Positions 53,959 through 61,461 of a stretch of DNA of 64,000 nucleotides are shown here, in pieces. Below the pieces are notes generated by a model. It ran no database searches. It worked only from the letters and a program-made list of their open reading frames with translations, and was not told the DNA's origin. Source of the DNA: Aquisalimonas lutea. Lineage in GTDB: Bacteria > Pseudomonadota > Gammaproteobacteria > Nitrococcales > Aquisalimonadaceae. A program made the translations under genes and the position numbers. Position 1 is the first letter of the stretch, and each line of letters starts with the position of its first letter. Where the stretch lies: assembly GCF_030409225.1 (NCBI RefSeq), contig NZ_JAUFPK010000004.1, positions 387,792-451,791 on the forward strand, read 5' to 3'.

Positions 53959-55749
53959 TCAGTAGACCCGGGCCTTCGGCGGGAACGGCTCGACCTCGTC
54001 CGTGAGCGTGTTCATGTGCACGGGACGGTAGTCGATGGTGGTATTCCCGCGGGTGTCCATCCAGGACAGCGTGTGCTTCATCCAGTTGTCGTCGTCCCGC
54101 TCGCCGTAGTCCTCGCGGGCGTGCGCGCCGCGGCTCTCGGTGCGGTTGCGGGCGGACTGGATGGTGGTCACCGAGCAGCCCAGGAGGTTGTCCAGCTCCA
54201 GGGTCTCCACCAGATCGGAATTCCAGATCAGCGACCGGTCGGTCACGGAGACGTCCTCGAACGAGGCGAACACCTCTTCCATCTTCCGGCACCCCTCCTC
54301 GAGGACCTCGCCGGTGCGGAACACGGCCGCGAAGTTCTGCATGACGTTCTGCATGTTCGCCCGCACCTGCGCCGTGGGCTGGCTGCCGTTGGCGTTGCGC
54401 AGCCGGTCCAGGCGCTCCAGCGAGAAGTCCGCCGAGTCCTTCGGCAGGGGGCGGTGATTGTCGCCCTGCTCCGCCACCAGCTCCTTCGCCCGCAGGCCGG
54501 CGGCGCGGCCGAAGACCACCAGGTCCAGCAGCGAATTCGAGCCCAGGCGGTTGGCGCCGTGGACGGACACGCACGCCGCCTCGCCGATGGCCATGAGCCC
54601 GGGAACCACCGCGTCCGGATCGCCGTCGCGCAGGGTAACCACCTCGCCCTTGTAGTTGGTGGGGATGCCGCCCATGTTGTAGTGCACCGTGGGCAGCACC
54701 GGGATCGGCGAGCGGGTGACGTCCACGCCGGCGAAGATCCGCGCCGTCTCGGCGATGCCCGGCAGCCGCTCGTTGATCACCTCCGGCCCCAGGTGCTCCA
54801 GGTGCAGGTTGATGTGATCGCCGTTGGGCCCGACCCCGCGGCCTTCGCGGATCTCGATGGTCATGGAGCGGCTGACCACGTCGCGGGACGCCAGGTCCTT
54901 GGCGTTGGGCGCATAGCGCTCCATGAACCGCTCGCCACTGGAGTTCGTAAGATAGCCGCCCTCGCCGCGGACGCCCTCGGTGATCAGGCAGCCCGCACCG
55001 TAGACGCCGGTGGGATGGAACTGCACGAACTCCATGTCCTGCAGCGGCAGCCCCGCCCGCAGCACCATGCCCATGCCGTCGCCGGTACAGGTGTGCGCGG
55101 AGGTGCAGGAGAAATAGGACCGGCCGTAGCCGCCCGTGGCCAGGACCGTCTCGTGGGCGCGGAAGCGGTGGATGGTGCCGTCGTGGAGGTTCAGCGCGAT
55201 GACGCCGCGGCAGGCCCCCTCGTCGTCCATGATCAGGTCCAGGGCGAAGTACTCGATGAAGAACTCGGCCTCGTACTTCAGCGCCTGCTGGTAGAGCGTG
55301 TGCAGGATGGCGTGACCGGTACGGTCCGCCGCCGCGCAGGTACGCTGGGCGCGGCCCTCGCCGAAATGGGTGGTCATGCCGCCGAACGGGCGCTGGTAGA
55401 TGCGCCCCTCGTCGGTGCGCGAGAACGGCACCCCGTAGTGCTCCAGCTCGATGATGGCGGGGATCGCCTCGCGGCACATGTACTCGATGGCGTCCTGGTC
55501 GCCGAGCCAGTCGGAGCCCTTGACGGTGTCGTACATGTGCCAGCGCCAGTCATCCTCGCCCATGTTGCCCAGCGCCGCGGAGACACCCCCCTGCGCCGCC
55601 ACGGTGTGGCTGCGCGTCGGGAACACCTTAGTGATGCAGGCCGTCTTCAGGCCCTGGTTGGCCATGCCGAACGTGGCGCGCAGCCCGGCGCCCCCGGCGC
55701 CGACGACAACAACGTCGTAGGTGTGATCGATGATCTCGTAGCTGGACAT
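53959..55749 (-). CDS. sdhA: Succinate dehydrogenase flavoprotein subunit
   Basis: SdhA oxidises succinate to fumarate with covalently bound FAD. It has [18 protein letters not shown] at residues about 12-29, [17 protein letters not shown] with the FAD-attaching His, and [20 protein letters not shown] around the active site. It is 596 residues. ATG at 55749 gives [17 protein letters not shown]. It follows sdhD by five bases. Confidence 0.97.
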   Translation of the reverse strand: MSSYEIIDHTYDVVVVGAGGAGLRATFGMANQGLKTACITKVFPTRSHTVAAQGGVSAALGNMGEDDWRWHMYDTVKGSDWLGDQDAIEYMCREAIPAIIELEHYGVPFSRTDEGRIYQRPFGGMTTHFGEGRAQRTCAAADRTGHAILHTLYQQALKYEAEFFIEYFALDLIMDDEGACRGVIALNLHDGTIHRFRAHETVLATGGYGRSYFSCTSAHTCTGDGMGMVLRAGLPLQDMEFVQFHPTGVYGAGCLITEGVRGEGGYLTNSSGERFMERYAPNAKDLASRDVVSRSMTIEIREGRGVGPNGDHINLHLEHLGPEVINERLPGIAETARIFAGVDVTRSPIPVLPTVHYNMGGIPTNYKGEVVTLRDGDPDAVVPGLMAIGEAACVSVHGANRLGSNSLLDLVVFGRAAGLRAKELVAEQGDNHRPLPKDSADFSLERLDRLRNANGSQPTAQVRANMQNVMQNFAAVFRTGEVLEEGCRKMEEVFASFEDVSVTDRSLIWNSDLVETLELDNLLGCSVTTIQSARNRTESRGAHAREDYGERDDDNWMKHTLSWMDTRGNTTIDYRPVHMNTLTDEVEPFPPKARVY

Positions 55750-55754
55750 GCGGT

Positions 55755-56135
55755 TCAGCCTCCAAAGGCGATGCTGAGCACGGCGAGAATGCCCGTCAGG
55801 GCGAGTACCGCGGCGAGAAATTTCACGGCAACAATGCCGGCGACCTGCAGCGCCTTGTTGCCCACGTAGTCCTCCAGCACCACCTGGAGGCCCAGCTGCG
55901 CGTGGTAGAACGCCGTGGCCACGAGCAGGATGACGGCGCCGGCGGTGAACGGCGAGCCGACCCAGGCCCGCATGCCCTCGTAGCCGCTGCCCGCGTGCAC
56001 GGCCAGGGAGAATGCAAACCACAGCACCAGCGGGATCAGCGCCACCGCCGTGACCCGCTGGAGCCACCAGTGGTGCACCCCGTCCTTCGCCGAGCCCAGC
56101 CCGCGCGCATCCTTGACCGGCGTCCGCATGTTCAT
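55755..56135 (-). CDS. sdhD: Succinate dehydrogenase membrane anchor SdhD
   Basis: SdhD is a hydrophobic anchor with three membrane helices. It has [20 protein letters not shown] (helix 1), a second helix near [19 protein letters not shown] with the heme-ligand-type His, and a third near the end. It is 126 residues. It overlaps sdhC by one base. Confidence 0.92.
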   Translation of the reverse strand: MNMRTPVKDARGLGSAKDGVHHWWLQRVTAVALIPLVLWFAFSLAVHAGSGYEGMRAWVGSPFTAGAVILLVATAFYHAQLGLQVVLEDYVGNKALQVAGIVAVKFLAAVLALTGILAVLSIAFGG

Positions 56136-56527
56136 CAGGCACCCCCCGTGGCAAGCGCCACGATCCAGACCAGCAACGTCAGCACCACCGCACCGGCGAC
56201 CACCACCTGACCGGAGCGATGGGCCGTGTGCAGCTCGAAACCCCGACCCGTATCCCAGAACAGGTGCCGGATGCCGTTACCGAAGTGATAGAACAGCCCC
56301 AGGCTGAAGCCGAACAGGATGATCAGTCCCGGGATGGAGCCGAGCACCGCCTGCGCCGTAGCGAATGCCTCCGGCCCGCTGGCGAGCGCGACCAGCCAGT
56401 ACACCACCAGCAGCGACCCGACTGCGTTGGCGACGCCGGCGATTCGGTGGGTAATGGAGAGGACGACGATGAAAGGCAGTCGGTAGATCTGCAGATGAGG
56501 GGAAAGCGGTCGATTATCGGTTGGCAT
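56135..56527 (-). CDS. sdhC: Succinate dehydrogenase cytochrome b556 subunit SdhC
   Basis: SdhC is the cytochrome b anchor. It has [20 protein letters not shown] and [12 protein letters not shown] with the conserved His-Arg, and [20 protein letters not shown] with the heme-ligand-type His. It has three helices in 130 residues. It is the first gene of sdhCDAB. The short gap upstream contains the SDHAF4-type gene. Confidence 0.95.
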   Translation of the reverse strand: MPTDNRPLSPHLQIYRLPFIVVLSITHRIAGVANAVGSLLVVYWLVALASGPEAFATAQAVLGSIPGLIILFGFSLGLFYHFGNGIRHLFWDTGRGFELHTAHRSGQVVVAGAVVLTLLVWIVALATGGA

Positions 56528-56841
56528 CGTGACTCGCTCCGCGTGGAACAGTGGACCCGCAGGAGGCGTCGGCGTCCTGCGGACTGATTCCCGGCCGCAA
56601 CCGTCCTCGTCGGCGTGTCAGGACGCGGGTGCCGGAGGTGATGGCGATACACCGGCCGGGGCAAGACCGTACCGGAGCCGGGGCTGCGGTCGTCCGGCTC
56701 GGCGGCGGCCCGGGCGTGCCCGCTGCGGCGGCTCGCGTGCCGCGCGGCTACAGCCCTTGCAGCGCACCATTTAACGGGCCCATAAGCTATACCGTCCGGG
56801 GGCATGATGCAAGGCAGCACCGTCGCCCCGGGGTGACGCGT
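56528..56841. other. Region between the SDHAF4-type gene and sdhC
   Basis: This 314-base gap probably holds the sdh promoter. On the minus strand, TTGCAT (56807-56812) and TATAGC (56786-56791) are 15 bases apart, a weak pair. The rest is very GC-rich, with no gene features. Confidence 0.4.
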
Positions 56842-57027
56842 TCAGAAGTCGGTGCAGCGACCGCCCTTTTCCCAGTCGCCGTAGCGCGTGGGCTCCGGGC
56901 CGGCCTGACCGCCGTGCTCGGGCGGCAAGCTGCTCGGGTCCTCGGGGGTCGTCGTGGTATTCTCGGGCTCCCGGTCGCGGGAGTCCTGCGATTCCGTCCG
57001 GTTCGGCTCCGGTTCCCGTTCCGCCAT
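56842..57027 (-). CDS. Succinate dehydrogenase assembly factor 4-type protein (DUF1674)
   Basis: This 61-residue protein ends in GPEPTRYGDWEKGGRCTDF, the signature of DUF1674/SDHAF4. In eukaryotes SDHAF4 protects flavinylated SdhA and helps its assembly. ATG at 57027 follows GAGGGCG and begins MAEREPEPNRTE. The first two-thirds are acidic and disordered, as in other members. It lies just upstream of sdhCDAB in the same direction, so it is likely to be coexpressed with its client. Confidence 0.85.
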   Translation of the reverse strand: MAEREPEPNRTESQDSRDREPENTTTTPEDPSSLPPEHGGQAGPEPTRYGDWEKGGRCTDF

Positions 57028-57092
57028 GGTTTCGCCCTCGTGTGCCGGTTGCAGGTTGCAATTATGCCATAGCCACAACGCAGGACATGATG

Positions 57093-58172
57093 ATGAACGA
57101 GACATCCCGGACGCCGCCGAGCATCCAGTGGTCCGCCCTGCTCGCGCCGCAGAAGCCGCGCTTCGGCGATGACGGCGCGCTGCTGGACTTCGGCGACGCC
57201 GACGGCGAGCTGCACACGGTCCTCGGCGACGGCGGTGTCATGCCCCTGCCGGGCAGCGGCCTCATCCGGGTGGTCGGCGACGACGCCGCCGCCTTCCTGC
57301 AGGCGCAGCTCAGCGAGAGCGTGGCCGATCAGGGTACGGATGAATGGCGCCTGGCGGGGCTGTGCAACCCCAAGGGGCGCCTTCTCGGGCTGTTCCGCGT
57401 GCTGCGCCTCGATGACGACGACTTCCTGCTGCTCACCGACGGCAGCCTCGTCGAGGGGCTGGTGCAGCGGCTGCGCATGTACGTGCTCCGCTCCCGGGTC
57501 GCCCTCCAGGACTTCACGCCCCACGGCGGGGTCTGGGGCGCCGCCGGCTCGGGTGCCGCCGCCCTCACCCAGGTGGCGGGCACGCTGCCCCAGGGCACCG
57601 GCACCGCCGTGCATGCCGGTGACACCACGGTGCTGAACCTCGGCGGCGAGCCGGAGCGCTTCCTCGCCGTCGCCCACGCCCGCGATGCCGAGGGGCTGTG
57701 GAGCACGCTGACCGATGCCTCCCGCCCGGTCACCCCGACCGGCTGGACCCTGCTGGGCATCCGCGCCGGCGAGCCGGAGGTCACCGCCGCCACGCGGGAG
57801 CGGTTCGTCCCGCAGCAGGTCAACCTCGAGCTCATCGGCGGCATCAGCTTCCAGAAGGGCTGCTACCCGGGCCAGGAGGTCATTGCCCGCATGCACTACC
57901 GGGGCAAGCCGAGCCGGCGCATGTTCGGGCTGACCGCGCCGGCGGGCAGCGTCCCCTCACCCGGCGACAGCGTGCTCACCGCCGACGGCGCCTCCGCCGG
58001 CGAGGTGGTCCGGGCCGTGGCCGGCCCCGCGGGCACCGAGGCGCTGGCCGTTCTGCGCGTGCAGTACCACGGCCGCCAGGACCTGCGCCTGGGCGACCAG
58101 CCCGCCGGCTTCGCCCAGCTCCCCTACGACGTCCCGCTGCCGACGGAAGAGGAAGCGACGGACGACTCGTAG
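57093..58172 (+). CDS. ygfZ: Folate-dependent iron-sulfur repair protein YgfZ
   Basis: YgfZ helps maintain some Fe-S enzymes. It has the family signature KGCYPGQEVIARMHYRG with the conserved Cys, then GDSVLTADGASAGEVVRAV near the end. The glycine cleavage T-protein-like fold spans the protein. ATG at 57093 (third of three consecutive ATG codons) has AGGA seven bases upstream. It is 359 residues. It is divergent from the SDHAF4-type gene, 65 bases away, so Fe-S and flavin assembly genes lie together here. Confidence 0.92.
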   Translation: MNETSRTPPSIQWSALLAPQKPRFGDDGALLDFGDADGELHTVLGDGGVMPLPGSGLIRVVGDDAAAFLQAQLSESVADQGTDEWRLAGLCNPKGRLLGLFRVLRLDDDDFLLLTDGSLVEGLVQRLRMYVLRSRVALQDFTPHGGVWGAAGSGAAALTQVAGTLPQGTGTAVHAGDTTVLNLGGEPERFLAVAHARDAEGLWSTLTDASRPVTPTGWTLLGIRAGEPEVTAATRERFVPQQVNLELIGGISFQKGCYPGQEVIARMHYRGKPSRRMFGLTAPAGSVPSPGDSVLTADGASAGEVVRAVAGPAGTEALAVLRVQYHGRQDLRLGDQPAGFAQLPYDVPLPTEEEATDDS

Positions 58173-58212
58173 ACCGGCACATGCCCGGGGTGCGAACGCG
58201 GCTTGCGGATGG

Positions 58213-58443
58213 GTCGGTGGTTGGCGGGGGTGTGTTGGGGTGGGCTCCGGAGCTCCGCTTACGGTACCCGGCTTCGGTTGAAGCCGGGTACCTATCCTGC
58301 GCTCCGGCCTGGCCGAGCGACAGCACGTCCCTGTGCTGACGCTCGGTTGCTTCATCCCTGAAGCAACCCCTCCGGGGCCGAGCGGCCTACGCTCCGGCGC
58401 TGCGCAAGTCGCCCACCCCAACACACCCCCGCCGACCACCGAC
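58213..58443 (+). repeat. Structured repeat element A (MITE/REP-like)
   Basis: Its ends, 58213-58244 and 58412-58443, are 32-bp inverted repeats with one mismatch. Inside are hairpins: HP1 at 58263-58292 (13-bp stem, GGTT loop), HP2 at 58315-58344 (12-bp stem with an A-A mismatch, loop GTCCCT), and HP3 at 58345-58368 (9-bp stem, loop ATCCCT). CCCC-TCC-GGGG follows. No coding capacity is seen. Confidence 0.85.
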
Positions 58444-58536
58444 GTCCAACCGGAAAGTATCGGGCATTCCTACACGCCGAACTCCGACACCACACGCAGG
58501 TGCAACGTTTCGAAGGCACCATTACGCTTCGATACC

Positions 58537-58753
58537 GGTCCGCGTCCGGTGGCGGGATTGGGGTTGGGTGACTTTGCGTAGCGCCGGAGCGCAGGGCGAC
58601 CGGCCCCGAAGGGGTGGCGGCAGGGATGCCGCCACCGGCTGTCAGCACAGGGATGTGCTGTCAGCCGGCCAGCCCGGAGCGGAGGGTAGGAAGCTCTGCT
58701 TCCGTAAGCGGAGCTCCGGAACCCAACCCCAATCCCGCCACCGGACACGGACC
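58537..58753 (-). repeat. Structured repeat element B (MITE/REP-like), inverted relative to A
   Basis: Its ends, 58537-58569 and 58721-58753, are 33-bp inverted repeats with one mismatch; 26 bp of these are perfect. Hairpins on the minus strand are HP1 (58689-58703, 6-bp stem), HP2 (58637-58666, same 12-bp plan with the A-A mismatch) and HP3 (58613-58636), the latter two with loop ATCCCT. It is homologous to element A in core order. Confidence 0.85.
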
Positions 58754-58785
58754 CATCCGCAAGCCGTACGCTTCCCCTCCTCAGG

Positions 58786-60285
58786 TTACCCTTCCGGCCT
58801 CATGGCAGGGAACAACAGGACATCGCGGATGGAGGCCTGGTCGGCGAAGAGCATGATCAGGCGGTCGATGCCGATGCCCTCACCCGCCGTGGGCGGCAGG
58901 CCGTACTCCAGGGCGCGGATGTAATCGGCATCGTAGTGCATGGCCTCCTGGTCGCCGGCGTCCTTGTCCGCCGCCTGGGCGCGGAAGCGCTCGGCCTGGT
59001 CCTCGGCGTCGTTGAGCTCGGAGAAGCCATTGGCCATCTCGCGGCCGCAGATGAACAGCTCGAAGCGCTCCGTGACGAACGGCTCGTCGTCCTTGGGCCG
59101 CGCCAGCGGCGAGACTTCCTTGGGATAGTCGATGATGAAGGTGGGCTCGCGCAGCTGGTGCTCCACCGTCTCCTCGAACAGGGTCACCTGCAGCTTGCCG
59201 AGGCCGCCGTTGTCATCCACGGCGACGCCGAGGCGATCCGCCACCGCCCGGGCACGGGCGGGGTCGTCCAGCTCCTCGGCGCTGACGCCCGGGTTGTAGC
59301 GGACGACGGCGTCGCGCAGCGACAGCCGCGGGAAGGGCTTGCCGAAATCCACCGCCTCGCCCTGCCACTCCATCTCCGGCGTCCCCTTGAGCTCCACGGC
59401 CAGCTCGCGCAGCAGCTCCTCGGTCAGGTCCATGAGATCGTGGTAGTCCGCGTAGGCCTGGTAGAACTCCAGCATGGTGAACTCGGGGTTGTGCCGCGTG
59501 GACACGCCCTCGTTGCGGAAATTGCGGTTGATCTCGTAGACCTGCTCGAAGCCGCCCACCACCAGGCGCTTGAGGAACAGCTCCGGGGCGATGCGCAGGT
59601 ACAGCGGGATATCCAGCGCGTTGTGGTGGGTGACGAACGGCCGCGCCGCCGCGCCGCCCGGGATCTGCTGCATCATCGGCGTTTCCACTTCAAGAAAACG
59701 CCGTAGGTTCAGGAAATCCCTGATGAACTGAATGACCCGGCTGCGCACTCGGAAGACGTCGCGCACTTCCGGGTTCACGATCAGGTCCAGGTAGCGCTGC
59801 CGGTACCGCGCTTCCTGGTCGGCCAGGCCGTGGTACTTCTCGGGCAGCGGGCGCAGGGACTTGGTCAGCAGGACCAGGCGCTCGACCCTCACCGAGAGCT
59901 CACCCTTGCGGGTACGGAACAGCGTGCCCTCGGCGCCGACGATGTCGCCCAGGTCCCATTTCTTGAACTCCTGGTACTGGCCCTCGGGCAGGGCATCGCG
60001 CTGGAGATGGAGCTGGATGGAGCCGGTCATGTCCTGCAGGCTCGCGAAGCTGGCCTTGCCCATGACCCGCTTGGCCATCATGCGCCCCGCCACCCGCACG
60101 CGGATGCCTTCCGCCTCCAGGGTGTCGTTGTCCTGGTCGTCGTGGGCGGCGTGCAGGTCCGCGGCGAAGGCATCCCGGCGGAAGTCGTTGGGGAAGGCCC
60201 CGCCGCTGTCCCGCCAGGCGCGGAGCTTCTCGCGCCGCTGGGCGATGAGCTTGTTGTCGTCGGTCTCCGCAGTTTCCTTGCTCAC
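58786..60285 (-). CDS. lysS: Lysyl-tRNA synthetase (class II)
   Basis: LysS charges tRNA-Lys. It has an N-terminal OB fold ([20 protein letters not shown] around residues 46-65), motif 1 near [10 protein letters not shown], motif 2 [20 protein letters not shown], and motif 3 with [13 protein letters not shown]. It is 499 residues, as in E. coli. It follows prfB by 19 bases, the same order as in E. coli. Its 3' end lies 20 bases from the inverted repeats. Confidence 0.97.
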   Translation of the reverse strand: MSKETAETDDNKLIAQRREKLRAWRDSGGAFPNDFRRDAFAADLHAAHDDQDNDTLEAEGIRVRVAGRMMAKRVMGKASFASLQDMTGSIQLHLQRDALPEGQYQEFKKWDLGDIVGAEGTLFRTRKGELSVRVERLVLLTKSLRPLPEKYHGLADQEARYRQRYLDLIVNPEVRDVFRVRSRVIQFIRDFLNLRRFLEVETPMMQQIPGGAAARPFVTHHNALDIPLYLRIAPELFLKRLVVGGFEQVYEINRNFRNEGVSTRHNPEFTMLEFYQAYADYHDLMDLTEELLRELAVELKGTPEMEWQGEAVDFGKPFPRLSLRDAVVRYNPGVSAEELDDPARARAVADRLGVAVDDNGGLGKLQVTLFEETVEHQLREPTFIIDYPKEVSPLARPKDDEPFVTERFELFICGREMANGFSELNDAEDQAERFRAQAADKDAGDQEAMHYDADYIRALEYGLPPTAGEGIGIDRLIMLFADQASIRDVLLFPAMRPEG

Positions 60286-60304
60286 TGGTTCGTCGCTCGC
60301 TGGT

Positions 60305-61400
60305 TTACACGTCGGCCTTGAGGCTTGCCTCGATGAAACGGTCCAGGTCCCCGTCCAGCACCGCCTGGGTATTGCCCACCTCCACGCCGGTGCGCAGATC
60401 CTTGATCCGGGACTGGTCCAGGACGTAGGAACGGATCTGGCTGCCCCAGCCGATGTCGGACTTGTCGTCCTCGACGGATTCCTGGACCTGCCGGCGCCGC
60501 TGCATCTCGCGCTCGTAGAGCTTGGCGCGCAGCTGGTTCATGGCCGTCTCGCGGTTGCGGTGCTGGGAGCGGTCGTTCTGGCACTGGACCACGATGCCGG
60601 TGGGCTCGTGGGTGATGCGCACCGCCGACTCGGTGGTGTTGACGTGCTGGCCGCCGGCGCCGCTGGCGCGGTAGACGTCGATACGCAGCTCCGAGGGGTC
60701 GATCTCGATCTCGACGTTGTCGTCGATCTCCGGCGAGGCGAACACGGCGGCGAAGGAGGTATGGCGCCGGTTGCCGGAGTCGAAGGGCGACTTGCGCACC
60801 AGCCTGTGCACGCCGGTCTCGGTGCGCAGCCAGCCGAAGGCGTGATCGCCCTCGAAGCGCACCGTGGCGCTCTTGATGCCGGCGGTGTCGCCTTCCGAGA
60901 GCTCGATGATCTCCGTGCGGAAGCCGCGCCGCTCGCCCCAGCGCAGGTACATGCGCAGCAGCATGTTGGCCCAGTCCTGGGCCTCGGTGCCGCCGGAGCC
61001 GGCCTGGATGTCCAGGAAGGCATTGGCGCTGTCCATCTCGCCGGTGAACATGCGCTGGAACTCCAGCGCCTCCACCTCACGGGCGTAGGCGCGCAGATCC
61101 GTCTGCACCGAGGTGATGGTCTCGGCGTCGTCCTCGGCCTCGGCCATCTCCAGGAGCTCTTCGACATCGGCGAGGCCGCTGTGCAGGGACTCCAGCTGGT
61201 CGACGGTATCCTGGAGGTAGGCCCGCTCCCGGTTCAGGGATTGCGCTTCACCGGGGTTGTTCCAGATGTTCGGGTCTTCCAGGAGCCGCAGGACTTCCTC
61301 GAGGCGCTCCTTCTTGCCCGGATAGTCAAAGATACCCCCTGAGCGCATCCACGCGCTCGCGGAGGTCCGCCGCCTGGGAATAAAGGGCGTTGAGTTCCAT
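60305..61400 (-). CDS. prfB: Peptide chain release factor 2, with programmed +1 frameshift
   Basis: RF2 ends translation at UGA and UAA. The gene starts at ATG 61400 ([20 protein letters not shown]) and reads to CTT-TGA at codons 24-25. A shift of +1 at CTT (61329-61331), skipping T61328, continues as GAC (61327-61325). The shift site has an SD-like AGGGGG upstream. The second part has [13 protein letters not shown] (anticodon-like region) and [13 protein letters not shown] with the GGQ catalytic motif. The full protein is about 364 residues. An alternative ATG at 61409 adds three residues. Confidence 0.95.
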
Positions 61401-61461
61401 ACCGCTCATTACTCGATGCTGCCGGGAAAGGCGCGCATGGTACTACAGGGGGCTGCCGGTG

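Larger units (their letters stand above)
58199..58766. repeat. Composite inverted arrangement of two structured repeat elements
   Basis: The gap between ygfZ and lysS (58173-58785) is filled by two inverted elements. The outermost bases CGGCTTGCGGATGGGTC (58199-58215) are repeated, inverted, at 58750-58766, a perfect 17-bp match. Element A (58213-58443) and element B (58537-58753) lie inside, separated by about 93 bases. No gene is likely within: open frames here have near-copies of each other on both strands, as expected for a repeat. Confidence 0.85.

Noticed and set aside
56786-56812. Sigma-70 promoter for sdhCDAB
   Set aside because: Spacing of 15 bases and a weak -10; it is mentioned only as a possibility, not as a feature.
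58333-58748. Short open frames inside the inverted repeats, some with the phrase SGLRSGAAQ
   Set aside because: Near-copies appear on both strands because the repeat is inverted; they cover hairpins and have no start signals.
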